Of a stretch of 64,000 nt of DNA, positions 7,860 through 16,668 are shown piece by piece. This DNA comes from VAZQ01 sp963739175. GTDB taxonomy: Bacteria; Pseudomonadota; Alphaproteobacteria; Rhizobiales; Xanthobacteraceae. The notes beneath the pieces were generated by a model, which was given only the letters and a program-made list of their open reading frames with translations, made no database searches and was not told where the DNA came from. A program made the position numbers and the translations under genes. How positions within the stretch are numbered: position 1 is the stretch's first letter; the number at the start of each line of letters is the position of its first letter. The stretch is from positions 124,001 through 188,000 of the forward strand of contig CAVTZH010000011.1 in NCBI GenBank assembly GCA_963739175.1, in the 5' to 3' direction.

Positions 7860-9065
7860 ATGAATCGTACTATAGCCGAAGTGGTGGTGGTTGGTGGTGG
7901 TCCAGCGGGACTGACGGCGGCGATCGCGCTCGCCGGCGCCGGCATCGAGACGGCCGTTGTCGCCATGCCGGCGGCTGCGCATGACAACCGTACGACCGCG
8001 CTGCTGGCGAGCACGGTTACGGCGCTCGACACGCTTGGCGTCTGGGGAGGCTGTGCGGACCAGGCGGCACCGCTCAAGCGCATGCGGCTGATCGACGATA
8101 CGGCGCGGCTGTTGCGTGCGCCGGAGGTCTGCTTCGATGCTGCCGAGATCGGCCTGCCTGCCTTTGCATACAATATCGAGAACCGGCATTTGCTTGCGGC
8201 GCTGGAAAGCCGCGCCCGCGATATTCCCGCCCTGCACGTGATCGCTGCCAAGGCCGAGCGCCTGGACATCGGCGATTCCGATGTTTCGGTGTCGCTCAGC
8301 GATGGCGGACGGGTTTCGGCTCGGCTGGCGATCGGCGCCGACGGCCGCCGCTCGCTATGCCGAACCGCAGCGCGCATCGAAACCGAAAGCCAGCGCTATC
8401 CGCAGACCGCGCTCACCTTCAATCTCGCGCATGCGCGGCCGCATGGCGACACCTCGACTGAATTCCACACCGAAACCGGCCCGTTCACGCTGGTGCCGCT
8501 GCCCGGGCAGCGCTCAAGCCTGGTGTTCGTGGTGAACCCGGACGACGTCCCTCGTCTCACTGCGCTGGCCGACGCCGAGCTTTCCGCCGAGATCGAGCGC
8601 CGGTCGCACTCACTGCTTGGCAAGATCGGGATCGAGGCGGGCCGCGGCGTCTTCCCGCTGACGGCAGAGGTCGCGCGGCGCTTCGGTCAGAACCGTATCG
8701 TCCTGATCGGCGAAGCGGCGCATGTGATGCCGCCGATCGGCGCGCAGGGCCTCAATCTCGGCCTGCGCGATGCGGCGACGATCGGCGAATTGGTGGTGGC
8801 GACGCGGCGTGACGGCGGCGACGTCGGATCGGACGCGTTGACCGCGCGCTACGAGCACATGCGCCGCGCCGACGTGACCAGCCGCAGCCTGGCGGTCGAC
8901 CTGCTCAACCGCAGCCTGTTGTCCGACTTCCTGCCGCTGCAAGGCGTGCGCGGGCTCGGCCTCTATCTGCTCGAGCGCATCGGCCCGCTGCGCCGTGCGG
9001 TCATGCGCGAAGGGGTCGCTCCGGCGGCATCGCAGCCGCGGCTGATGCGTGGGGAAGCGTTGTAG
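7860..9065 (+). CDS. FAD-dependent UbiH/UbiF/COQ6-family hydroxylase
   Basis: A 401-residue flavoprotein monooxygenase of the ubiquinone-biosynthesis hydroxylase family. It has the FAD-binding GGGPAGLTAAIALAGAG motif at about 11-27, a mid-protein DG motif (AIGADGRRSLCR), and the second FAD motif LIGEAAHVMPPIGAQGLNLGLRDA. The GAQGLNLG stretch is the UbiH/COQ6 family signature, separating it from general aromatic hydroxylases. The predicted role is a ring hydroxylation in ubiquinone synthesis; which carbon cannot be told from sequence. It converges with the phosphoesterase gene with only six bases between stops. Confidence 0.85.
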   Translation: MNRTIAEVVVVGGGPAGLTAAIALAGAGIETAVVAMPAAAHDNRTTALLASTVTALDTLGVWGGCADQAAPLKRMRLIDDTARLLRAPEVCFDAAEIGLPAFAYNIENRHLLAALESRARDIPALHVIAAKAERLDIGDSDVSVSLSDGGRVSARLAIGADGRRSLCRTAARIETESQRYPQTALTFNLAHARPHGDTSTEFHTETGPFTLVPLPGQRSSLVFVVNPDDVPRLTALADAELSAEIERRSHSLLGKIGIEAGRGVFPLTAEVARRFGQNRIVLIGEAAHVMPPIGAQGLNLGLRDAATIGELVVATRRDGGDVGSDALTARYEHMRRADVTSRSLAVDLLNRSLLSDFLPLQGVRGLGLYLLERIGPLRRAVMREGVAPAASQPRLMRGEAL

Positions 9066-9071
9066 CGGCGG

Positions 9072-10121
9072 CTAGCGCTTGATCACATTGGCCGCCACGA
9101 TCCGCGGTCGGAACGTGAAGACGGCGGGATCGTTCGGCTCGACCGTCACATGGACCCAATGGTGGTCCGGCGATCCGAAGGTCTCCACGCGCCGAAAATT
9201 CTCGAGCGCCGGAGTGCCCATCTGCCCGCGCGGCGGTCGCCGCCAGAACGGATTGTCGATCCGGAAGAAATGGCTGTCGCCGTGGACCAGGACCACGGGT
9301 TTCTGAAACGCGATGGTTTCCTTTTCGACCAGGGCGAGAATGTCGGTGAAGCCGCTCGGCTTTTCGATTGGTCCCGCGAGCGGCGGGAAGCCCTCGAAAA
9401 TATTGGCCTGCTGGATAATCATCACGGCGCGGCTGGTATTTGTCTTGGCGTGCGCGAATGCCTGCTGGAGCCAAACGAGATTGGCGGCATTGCGCTCCTT
9501 GTACTCGGCGTCGCCTTCCGGCGTGCGGCCGAGATTGTTGTTGCTTCCGGTAATATGCAAAGTCACGAACGTGATGCCGCCGATATCCCAGCGCACGTTC
9601 TCGCGGAATTTCGCAAATTCTGGCGACTGACTTTGGCGGGTGACGGGCATCTTGCGCTTACCCAGGCTCTCGTCGCCGGCAAAGAACATGGTGCGCAGGC
9701 GGTTCAACGCTGCGAGCGGATCGCCACCCTTGACGCCCTGCTTGTCGTGACAATCGGTCCAGTCGTTGTCGCCGGGCGTGAAGATGACCGGATGCGGCAT
9801 CGTATTGAATTGCGACAGCCGGAGCTTGAGGGTCTCTTCCCCACACGAGCGCACCGGGCGGGACAGGTCCCCGACGTGCGCGACAAACGCCAAGGACTGC
9901 TCCTTGCTGATCTCGGCGTGCACATTTGCCAGCCACGGCTCATGTTCCTCGTAGTACGCCATGTCGCCGATCAAGGCGAAGGTGAAGCCTTGCGACTGCG
10001 CGTGGGCCGCTCGGGACTTAAACCAAGCGACGCTGGAGATCGCCACCAAAACGACGGTCACTGCCAATGCGCTGGCTGGCAGGAGTTTTCGGGAAATCGG
10101 TGGCATGTCTTGTCCTTCCAA
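9072..10121 (-). CDS. Exported calcineurin-like metallophosphoesterase
   Basis: A 349-residue protein with an N-terminal hydrophobic export segment (LPASALAVTVVLVAISSVAWF). The metal-ligand motifs of calcineurin-like phosphoesterases are present in order: GDM near 52, GDLSRP near 85, GDNDWTDCH near 118, and a late HGDSHFFRID. The start may be ATG 10121 or ATG 10106, which gives a neater signal sequence. The substrate is unknown; the GDNDWTDCH signature is shared with other bacterial secreted phosphoesterases. It overlaps neither neighbour and is probably downstream of the flavoprotein gene 10131-11396, nine bases away. Confidence 0.78.
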   Translation of the reverse strand: MEGQDMPPISRKLLPASALAVTVVLVAISSVAWFKSRAAHAQSQGFTFALIGDMAYYEEHEPWLANVHAEISKEQSLAFVAHVGDLSRPVRSCGEETLKLRLSQFNTMPHPVIFTPGDNDWTDCHDKQGVKGGDPLAALNRLRTMFFAGDESLGKRKMPVTRQSQSPEFAKFRENVRWDIGGITFVTLHITGSNNNLGRTPEGDAEYKERNAANLVWLQQAFAHAKTNTSRAVMIIQQANIFEGFPPLAGPIEKPSGFTDILALVEKETIAFQKPVVLVHGDSHFFRIDNPFWRRPPRGQMGTPALENFRRVETFGSPDHHWVHVTVEPNDPAVFTFRPRIVAANVIKR

Positions 10122-10130
10122 TTTGATTTT

Positions 10131-11396
10131 CTAAAGCCGTTGCGTCGGCTCGACGCCGAACAGTGCCTGCCCGGCCGCCTCGAAATTCGACAGATGCGCC
10201 TGCCCTTGCGCCAGCGCGGTGTGCAGGTCGCGGAAGCGGCGCTCGAACGCGCTGCCCTGGAAGATGCCGGTGGTGCCGGCAGCGTGATAAGCGAAGTCCA
10301 CGACCTCGCGCGCATTGTCCATGGCGCCGGTGATGGCGACGCGCAGCATCGCGCGCTGCTCGAGCGAGAACGTGCCGGCGCTCGACGACGTCTCCCAGAT
10401 GTCGTGCAGGCTCTCGTGTAGCAGGGCGCGCGCGCCGGCGAGGCGCCCGGTCGCCTGCGCGACCTTGGATTGGATCACCGCATTGTCGCGCAGCACCTGC
10501 TGCGACCCGAGCCCGCCGCCCGGCTTCTTGGTCTGCGCCAGCGTCATGAAGGCGCGCAGGCTCGCATCGGCGAGCCCGAGCGCGACACCGGAGAAGCCGA
10601 TGCCGTAGAGCGTCAGCAGCGGAATGTTGTAGAGCGGCCCGCCCTCGCGCCGGTCGGAAGCCTGGTCGCGCCAGGTCGTATACGGCTCCGGGACGAACAG
10701 GTCGGCGACCTCGTAGTCGTTGCTGGCGGTGCCGCGCAGGCCGATGACGTGCCAGGTGTCGTGGATCGTCGCCTGCGCCGGCTTGAACAGCATGGTGCGC
10801 ATCACCGGGCGTCCGGCGGCATCGAGCCGCGGTTTGCCGTCGCGCTCATAGACCTGCGAATGCCCGCCCATCCAGGTGGCGTTGGCGCTGCCGCTGGCGA
10901 AGCGCCATTTGCCGGTGACGCGATAGCCGCCGTCGACCACCTGCGCCTTGGTCGGGCCGCCCGGCGGTCCCCAGGCGACCATCGCGCGCGGCGCGCCGAA
11001 CACCTCGCGCGCGATCGGCGGATCAAGGAAGCCCGCTGCGTGCGAGCTCGCCAGCGACTGCGCCAGGCACCAGGCGGTGCTGCCATCGGCCGCCGCCAGC
11101 GCTTCGATCACCCGGTTGAAGGTCAGGATGTCGGCGGCGCCGCCGCCAAGCGTTGCGGGCATCAGCATCCGCGGGATGCCGGCATCGTCGATCGCGGCGA
11201 TCACGTCGTCGGCGATCCGCCGCTCGCGCTCGGTACGGTCGGCGCCCGCAGCGATGACGGGCGCGAGGCCATGCGCCCGCGCCACCCAGTCGATTGTGCC
11301 GTCCTTGCTTTGCAACGCGCTGCCCCGGCCGGTTAACCGCGCCAGCATCCCGCATCGTGTGGCATCGGCACAAGCGACGTTTCCGCACGCAGCCAA
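10131..11396 (-). CDS. Acyl-CoA dehydrogenase-fold flavoprotein
   Basis: A protein of up to 421 residues with the acyl-CoA dehydrogenase fold: helical N-domain (DDAGIPRMLMPATLGGG), beta domain (GGYRVTGKWRFASGS, the flavin-side segment), and a helical C-domain. Instead of a clear catalytic glutamate it has features nearer the HpaC/DszC-like flavin-dependent monooxygenase branch, so it may be an oxygenase and not a dehydrogenase. A second ATG at 11348 (MLARLTGRGS) is a likely alternative start, since the first 16 residues look non-conserved. Divergent from the Bug array. Confidence 0.75.
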   Translation of the reverse strand: MAACGNVACADATRCGMLARLTGRGSALQSKDGTIDWVARAHGLAPVIAAGADRTERERRIADDVIAAIDDAGIPRMLMPATLGGGAADILTFNRVIEALAAADGSTAWCLAQSLASSHAAGFLDPPIAREVFGAPRAMVAWGPPGGPTKAQVVDGGYRVTGKWRFASGSANATWMGGHSQVYERDGKPRLDAAGRPVMRTMLFKPAQATIHDTWHVIGLRGTASNDYEVADLFVPEPYTTWRDQASDRREGGPLYNIPLLTLYGIGFSGVALGLADASLRAFMTLAQTKKPGGGLGSQQVLRDNAVIQSKVAQATGRLAGARALLHESLHDIWETSSSAGTFSLEQRAMLRVAITGAMDNAREVVDFAYHAAGTTGIFQGSAFERRFRDLHTALAQGQAHLSNFEAAGQALFGVEPTQRL

Positions 11397-11473
11397 GTTT
11401 ACGCAGGCTGCGTCAACATGACTGCGCGGTACTGCGCTGGCGTGGCAAATCGGCCTCCTCTACCATCCGCGCC

Positions 11474-12463
11474 ATGGATGCTCGTTGGGAGACAGGATTG
11501 GCCAGGAACATTCGAGTGCTGTTGGTGGCCGCGCTTGGCGCCCTGATCTCGAGCGCGCCTAGCAGCGCGCAGGACGCCTACCCCACGCGGACGGTCCGGT
11601 TCGTGGTGCCGTTCCCGGCCGGCTCCGGGACCGACGTGCTGTCGCGGTTGCTGGCGGATGCGCTCACCCGCAAATGGGGGCGCACTGTCATTTCCGAGAA
11701 CGTGCCCGGGGCGTCGGGCAATATCGGCGCGCTCGACGTGTGGCGGTCGGCGCCGGACGGCCACACGATGCTGCTCGCGCCGCCCGGACCGATCGCGACC
11801 AACCGCTTCCTGTTCAAAGAGATGACCTACGATTCAACCAAGTGGGTTCCAATATCGTGGCTGACGACCGTGCCCTACGTTCTCACCGTGCGCAGCTCCT
11901 TCAAAGGTACGCTCAAGGATCTGATTGCGGAGGCGAAGGCGGGCAAGATCACATCCGCATTGCCCGGACCCGGCGGCACCGCGCATCTCTCGGCCGCGCA
12001 CCTGCAGTCGCTCGCCGGCGTCAAGATGGTCTACGTCCCCTACAAGGGACTTGGGCCGGCGATGAACGACATCGTCGCCGGTCATGTCGACATGATGTTC
12101 GACACGCTGACGACGTCGCTGCCGCTGCACCAGCAAGGCCGCATCCGGATCATCGCCGTTGCCAGCCCGAAGCGCGTTGCGATCCTTCCTGATATCCCGA
12201 CCGTCGCGGAGTCGGGCTTCCCGACCTACCGCTCGATCACCTGGTTCGGTCTGGTGGCGCCGCCGGGCACGCCGCTCGCGCTGGCTGACCGGATCAGCAA
12301 GGACGTCGGCGAGGCGGTAAAGAGCCCGCAGGTGATCGAGCGGCTCAACACCATGCAGATGGAGCCGGTCGGCAGCTCGCGCGAGGCGGCCGCCGCCTTC
12401 TTCGCCGACGAAGCGCGCTATTGGGGCCAGATCATCAAGGATGCCAACATCGCCTTGCAGTAG
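11474..12463 (+). CDS. Bug/TctC-family periplasmic solute-binding protein 1
   Basis: A 329-residue periplasmic binding protein of the Bug (TctC) family. The ATG at 11474 is chosen because it gives a signal peptide cut after SSAQ. Family marks are PTRTVRFVVPFPAGSGTDV at the mature N-terminus, the substrate-loop region near PDGHTMLLA, the segment YVPYKGLGPAMNDIVAGHVD, and the late FGLVAPPGTP motif. Such proteins capture carboxylates or other small organics; only some work with TctAB membrane partners, and none is encoded here. It is the first of three tandem paralogs, with 24 bases to the next. Confidence 0.88.
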   Translation: MDARWETGLARNIRVLLVAALGALISSAPSSAQDAYPTRTVRFVVPFPAGSGTDVLSRLLADALTRKWGRTVISENVPGASGNIGALDVWRSAPDGHTMLLAPPGPIATNRFLFKEMTYDSTKWVPISWLTTVPYVLTVRSSFKGTLKDLIAEAKAGKITSALPGPGGTAHLSAAHLQSLAGVKMVYVPYKGLGPAMNDIVAGHVDMMFDTLTTSLPLHQQGRIRIIAVASPKRVAILPDIPTVAESGFPTYRSITWFGLVAPPGTPLALADRISKDVGEAVKSPQVIERLNTMQMEPVGSSREAAAAFFADEARYWGQIIKDANIALQ

Positions 12464-12487
12464 GGCGAGCCGGCACGGAGATTGAGC

Positions 12488-13459
12488 ATGCGCAGGATAT
12501 TGAGTATAGCGCTGGCCCTGCTGTTCGGCCCGATCGCAATCGGTGCCATAGCGCAGGCGCAAGACACGTTTCCGAGCCGCACCGTCCGGATCGTGATCCC
12601 CTACCCCGCCGGCGGCGGCACCGACACGATCGGGCGGCTGGTGGCGGACCAGCTCAGCCGCAAATGGGGCCAGCCGGTGGTGGTCGAGAACGTCGGCGGC
12701 GCGGCGGGCAATACCGGCGCGGCGCAGGTCTTCAGGGCGGTGCCCGACGGCTACACCATGATGATCGCTTCGCCGGGACCGATCGCGACCAACAGCTTCC
12801 TCTACAAGGACATGCCGTTCGATCCGGCGCGCTGGACGTCGATCGCGCTGCTCGCCACCGGCCCCTACGTCCTCGTGCTGCGCAAGAATTTCGAAGGCGC
12901 GACGGTCAAGGAGCTGATCGAGCGCGCCAAGGCGGCGCCCGGGAAGATCACCGCAGCGACGCCGGGCGTCGGCTCGGTCGGGCATCTGGCGACGGTTCAG
13001 CTTGAGATGCTTGGCGGGATCAAGACCACGCTGGTTCCCTATCGCGGTCTTAGCCCCGCGGTGAACGATCTCATCGCCGGTCATGTCGACCTGATGTTCG
13101 ACACGCCGACCACCGCGCTGCCGCTGCACCGCGAAGGCCGCGTGAAGATGATCGCCACCGGCACCACCGAGCGCGTGAGTGAATTCCCCGAGGTTCCGAC
13201 CGTTGCGGAGGCGTTGCCCGGCTATCGCTCGGTGACCTGGTACGCCATGACCGCGCCGCCCGGCATGCCGGCGGCGCTTGCCGACCGCATCAACCGCGAC
13301 GTAAATGAAATTCTCACCCGCAAGGACGTCGCCGAGCGCGTGCGCGCCATCCAGATGAGCCCGGTCAGCTGGCCGCGCGATGCCGCCGCCAAATTCTTCG
13401 GCGAGGAAACGCAGTTGTGGGGACGAGTCATCAAAGCTGCGAATATCACACCGCAATAA
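12488..13459 (+). CDS. Bug/TctC-family periplasmic solute-binding protein 2
   Basis: A 323-residue paralog of its neighbours. The start is ATG 12488; an in-frame TTG six bases earlier is less likely. Signal peptide cut is near IAQAQ, then FPSRTVRIVIPYPAGGGTD. YRGLSPAVNDLIAGHVD and the late TAPPGMPAALADR motif mark it as a Bug protein. Ligand unknown. It lies 24 bases after copy 1 and 17 before copy 3, so one operon is likely. Sequence divergence from the other copies in the lid region suggests different ligands. Confidence 0.88.
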   Translation: MRRILSIALALLFGPIAIGAIAQAQDTFPSRTVRIVIPYPAGGGTDTIGRLVADQLSRKWGQPVVVENVGGAAGNTGAAQVFRAVPDGYTMMIASPGPIATNSFLYKDMPFDPARWTSIALLATGPYVLVLRKNFEGATVKELIERAKAAPGKITAATPGVGSVGHLATVQLEMLGGIKTTLVPYRGLSPAVNDLIAGHVDLMFDTPTTALPLHREGRVKMIATGTTERVSEFPEVPTVAEALPGYRSVTWYAMTAPPGMPAALADRINRDVNEILTRKDVAERVRAIQMSPVSWPRDAAAKFFGEETQLWGRVIKAANITPQ

Positions 13460-13476
13460 AAGCTGGAGACCGATTC

Positions 13477-14454
13477 ATGAAGCGCTATCCCATAGTCGTT
13501 ACCTTGGCCGGAGGATTGCTTGCAGCCATCTTTGGCGCGGGCGGCGCCACGGCGCAGGACGCTTATCCTTCCCGGCGGGTGACGATCGTGGTGCCGTCGC
13601 CGGCGGGCTCGACCACCGACGCATTGGCGCGGCTGGTCGCCGAGCAGCTGCAGCGCAAGTGGGGCTCGACCGTCATTGTCGAGAACAACGGGCGCGGTCT
13701 CAATCCCGGCGCCGAGCAGGTGTCGCGCGCGGCGCCTGACGGATACACCTTGCTGGTCACCGCGCCGATGCCGCTGACCTTCGCCAATCTGCTCTACAAG
13801 GACATTGGCTATCAGTCCTCGCAATTCGTTCCGGTCTCGCTGCTGGCGAAGATCCCGAATGTGCTCGCGGTGAGAAAGGGCCTTCCGGCGAAGGACGTCA
13901 AAGAGCTGGTGGCGTTCGCCAAGGCCAATCCGGGCAAGATCACCTATGCCTCGTCGGCCGCCGGATCGACGGCGCACCTGAGCGGTGCGCAGTTGGAGGT
14001 CCGCGGCGGCATCAAGATGACGCACGTGCCCTATCGCGGCTCGGCGCCGGCGATCAACGATCTCCTCGGCGGCCATGTCGACCTGTTCTTCGATACGCTG
14101 ACGACCTCGGTGCCGCTGTGGCGTGGCGACAAGATCAACATCCTGGCAGTGGCGAGCCCCGAGCGCGTCGAGGCGGTGAAAGAACTGCCGACGATCGCCG
14201 AGTCCGGCTTGCCCGGCTTCCGCTCGATCACCTGGTTCGCCATGGCGGCGCCGCCGAAAACGCCCGCTGCGATCGCCGCGCGGATCAACCGCGACATTGT
14301 CGATATTCTAAAGAGCCCGGAGGTTGACAAACGGCTGCGCGAGCTGCGGCTTGACCCGATGATCGGTTCCCCCACGGACGCGGCCAAGTTCTTCGCCGAA
14401 GAAACCGCGCTCTGGGGTGGCGTTATCAAAGAAGCCAATGTGGCGGTGCACTGA
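13477..14454 (+). CDS. Bug/TctC-family periplasmic solute-binding protein 3
   Basis: A 325-residue Bug protein starting at ATG 13477 with a GGAG-like ribosome-binding site upstream. The signal peptide ends near GATAQ, then YPSRRVTIVVPSPAGSTTD. It carries YRGSAPAINDLLGGHVD and the late MAAPPKTPAAIAARI segment. It closes the three-gene array; 78 bases separate it from hspQ. No transporter membrane subunit lies nearby, as is usual for this over-represented family. Confidence 0.88.
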   Translation: MKRYPIVVTLAGGLLAAIFGAGGATAQDAYPSRRVTIVVPSPAGSTTDALARLVAEQLQRKWGSTVIVENNGRGLNPGAEQVSRAAPDGYTLLVTAPMPLTFANLLYKDIGYQSSQFVPVSLLAKIPNVLAVRKGLPAKDVKELVAFAKANPGKITYASSAAGSTAHLSGAQLEVRGGIKMTHVPYRGSAPAINDLLGGHVDLFFDTLTTSVPLWRGDKINILAVASPERVEAVKELPTIAESGLPGFRSITWFAMAAPPKTPAAIAARINRDIVDILKSPEVDKRLRELRLDPMIGSPTDAAKFFAEETALWGGVIKEANVAVH

Positions 14455-14532
14455 CGTGAACTGTTGGGCCAGTTGTGGCGACAAAAAGACAGGGGTGCAC
14501 GACGGCGCAATTCGGGGTAATCAGATACGGCC

Positions 14533-14865
14533 ATGAACAAGTGCCGCATTGCCAAGTACACGATCGGCCAGGTGGTCCGCCACCGGCTCTATCCATTCCG
14601 TGGCATCGTGTTCGATATCGATCCGATCTTCGCCAACACCGAGGAATGGTACCAGTCGATCCCGGCAGAGCGGCGGCCGAGCAAGGACCAGCCGTTCTAT
14701 CATCTCTATGCCGAGAACGCGGACACCGAATACGTCGCCTACGTCTCGGAGCAGAACCTCCTGCCCGACAGCTCGGAAGAGCCGTTGCGGCATCCGCAGG
14801 TGGCGGAGATTTTCGAGAAGGACGAGAGCGGCAGTTATCGTCGGCGGGACGCGATCCTGAACTGA
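14533..14865 (+). CDS. hspQ: Heat shock protein HspQ
   Basis: A 110-residue cytoplasmic protein matching HspQ over its length. It has the conserved KYTIGQVVRHRLYPFRGIVFDIDP core and the EEWY and DQPFYHLY motifs. In enterobacteria HspQ binds hemimethylated DNA and acts as a specificity-enhancing factor for Lon protease; in alphaproteobacteria the role is less studied. I see no convincing heat-shock sigma-32 promoter in the 78 bases upstream. It converges on the first ialB gene. Confidence 0.9.
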   Translation: MNKCRIAKYTIGQVVRHRLYPFRGIVFDIDPIFANTEEWYQSIPAERRPSKDQPFYHLYAENADTEYVAYVSEQNLLPDSSEEPLRHPQVAEIFEKDESGSYRRRDAILN

Positions 14866-14898
14866 TCAGCTATCGCTCGGTGAGCGCTTGGCGCAAAT

Positions 14899-15579
14899 CT
14901 ATTTCTGCTGTCCCTCAAACTTCTTGCGCAGCTCTTCGTTGCGGCGCTCGAGGTCCTTTGGATCGGTCGGCGGTCCGTCGTAAGCCTTGGCGAAGTCGTC
15001 GAGCGGCAACACCAGGCTGATCGGCTGGTTGGCGCCGTTGATGCCCTGGATGACAAGGCCCTTGCCCTTCTTCATCGTGTCGACGAGCGCCTGGCTGGCC
15101 TCATAGTCGGCCATGCAGCCGTTGATGAAGCAGATCACGTAAGGCGCCGTCATCGGCTGGCCCTGGTCGATGATCGCGCGTGTGCCTTGCTGCAGCGACA
15201 TGCCAAGCGGAAGCGTGATGCGAAGGATCTTGCGCGGCTCGCCCTCCGGCTCGATCAGCACCGCAGCCACGACCGGTTGACCGGTTTCGACCCGGCCGTC
15301 CTTGCCGGTGAAGCAAACCGGTTTGGCGGTTGCCTCCGGCCCCTTCGGGCAGATTTTCGTCCACGGCGAGAAAATCAGTTGCGGCGCCTCCGGCTGTTGC
15401 GGCGGGGGCTCCTTGCTCTTTCCTTGGTCTTTCTGCGTTTCCTTTTTCTTCTGCGTTGCCTTCTTTTCCTCGGCGAAGGAATTGGAACCAGTCGCAATGA
15501 CGGCAACTGCGCCAATCAACGCGATCGCAAAAACGCAGGTAGTCAGACGGACCGACGCAAACGCGTTCCACTTGGACAT
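14899..15579 (-). CDS. Invasion-associated locus B (IalB) family protein, copy A
   Basis: A 226-residue exported protein. An N-terminal hydrophobic segment is followed by a Lys/Glu-rich linker with KKKETQK runs and a proline stretch. The IalB domain starts near LIFSPWTKIC and includes four cysteines (ICPKG, VCFTGKDG, CFINGC) spaced as in the family, plus VLIEPEGEPRKILRITLPLG. IalB was named in Bartonella for erythrocyte entry, but members are widespread in free-living Rhizobiales, where the role is unknown. A closely similar paralog lies directly upstream. Confidence 0.85.
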   Translation of the reverse strand: MSKWNAFASVRLTTCVFAIALIGAVAVIATGSNSFAEEKKATQKKKETQKDQGKSKEPPPQQPEAPQLIFSPWTKICPKGPEATAKPVCFTGKDGRVETGQPVVAAVLIEPEGEPRKILRITLPLGMSLQQGTRAIIDQGQPMTAPYVICFINGCMADYEASQALVDTMKKGKGLVIQGINGANQPISLVLPLDDFAKAYDGPPTDPKDLERRNEELRKKFEGQQK

Positions 15580-15596
15580 GGCCGGTTCTCTCCCCT

Positions 15597-15633
15597 ACCG
15601 TTCTGACGGCGTGCGCGAGCCGGATCGAACGGT
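15597..15633. promoter_or_regulatory. Inverted repeat upstream of ialB copy A
   Basis: ACCGTTC (15597-15603) and GAACGGT (15627-15633) form perfect arms 23 bases apart, just upstream of the gene that starts at 15579. The same arms, with GCCGGATC before the right one, recur upstream of copy B. This may be an operator or mRNA-leader hairpin carried along in the duplication. Confidence 0.5.
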
Positions 15634-15675
15634 CACCTCCAATGGGAATGCTGTGTCGCCCTTAATACGGCACTC

Positions 15676-16386
15676 TTACTTCTGCTGACCTTCGAGCTTC
15701 TTGCGCGCTTCCTCGGCGCGGCGCTGGAGCTCTTCCTGCAGCTTCTGCTGTTGCGCCTCGAAGATTTTCGGATCGGTCGGCGGTCCGTCATAGGCCTTGG
15801 CAAAATCGTTGAGCGGCAGCACCAGGCTGATCGGTTGGCCGGCGCCATTGATGCCCTGTACCACCAAGCCCTGGCCTTTCTTCATGATGAGGATCAGGGC
15901 GTCGCTGGCCTCATAGTCGGCCATGCAGCCGTTGTTGAAGCAGATCACGTAAGGCCCCGTCATCGGCTGGCCCTGGTCGATGATCACGCGCGTGCCTGGC
16001 TGCAGCGACATGCCGAGCGGCAGCGTGACACGGAGAATCTTGCGTGGCTCGCCTTCCGGCTCGATCAGCACGGCGGCGACGACGGGCTGGCCGGATTCGA
16101 CCCGGCCGTCCTTGCCGGTGAAGCAGACCTGCTTGGCTTGCGCCTCCTGGCCCTTCAGGCAGAACTTGGTCCAGGGCGAGAAAATCAGTTGTGGCGCCTC
16201 GGGCTGCGGCTCCTGCTTCGGGGCAGCCTTGGGCGGGTCCTTACCCTTTGGCGCTTTTGGTGCGGCCTTCTTTTCCTCCGCAACCGAATACGTACCTGTC
16301 CCAGCGACGGCGAGCGCGCCAATCAATGCCAATGCAAATGCGTAGGCGGCCGGACGGGCCGGCGCAAACACGGTCCACTTGAACAT
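15676..16386 (-). CDS. Invasion-associated locus B (IalB) family protein, copy B
   Basis: A 236-residue paralog of the next gene downstream. It has the same N-terminal export segment, a Lys/Pro-rich linker (KAAPKAPKGKDPPK), and an IalB domain with the same four cysteines (FCLKG, VCFTGKDG, CFNNGC). Long identical runs such as FTGKDGRVE show recent duplication. The C-terminus is a Gln/Glu/Arg-rich helix, longer than in copy A. The 96-base gap to copy A holds a copy of the upstream sequence found here too, so each copy probably has its own promoter. Confidence 0.85.
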   Translation of the reverse strand: MFKWTVFAPARPAAYAFALALIGALAVAGTGTYSVAEEKKAAPKAPKGKDPPKAAPKQEPQPEAPQLIFSPWTKFCLKGQEAQAKQVCFTGKDGRVESGQPVVAAVLIEPEGEPRKILRVTLPLGMSLQPGTRVIIDQGQPMTGPYVICFNNGCMADYEASDALILIMKKGQGLVVQGINGAGQPISLVLPLNDFAKAYDGPPTDPKIFEAQQQKLQEELQRRAEEARKKLEGQQK

Positions 16387-16403
16387 GGTCGATCCTCTTG
16401 CTT

Positions 16404-16442
16404 ACCGTTCCCGACAGCGGCGCGCGGGCCGGATCGAACGGT
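16404..16442. promoter_or_regulatory. Inverted repeat upstream of ialB copy B
   Basis: ACCGTTC (16404-16410) and GAACGGT (16436-16442) with a 25-base spacer, matching the site upstream of copy A in arms and flank (GCCGGATCGAACGGTC). Retention of both arms while the spacer differs hints at selection. Confidence 0.5.
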
Positions 16443-16668
16443 CGCCCCCCGTTGGGAGGCTGTGTCGGCACCAAATGCGGCAACAGCGTGACGCCAGGAA
16501 TCTCGCGAATCGCCGGAATTTCGCCTGATAACGTGTAAAACCGCTAGGCGAGGAACTGGTGATAACGCAGCCGCCCGGCTTTTGAAAGCGCCTTGACCGG
16601 CCCGGTTGCCTATTGCCCGACTCCCTGTTTGGGGTTGCTTCGTCGATCGAGCAGGAGCGAATTTTCAG

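Noticed and set aside
11834..13456. 540-codon minus-strand frame opposite Bug genes 1 and 2
   Set aside because: It crosses a gene boundary of two recognised paralogs and repeats the same antisense pattern in both.
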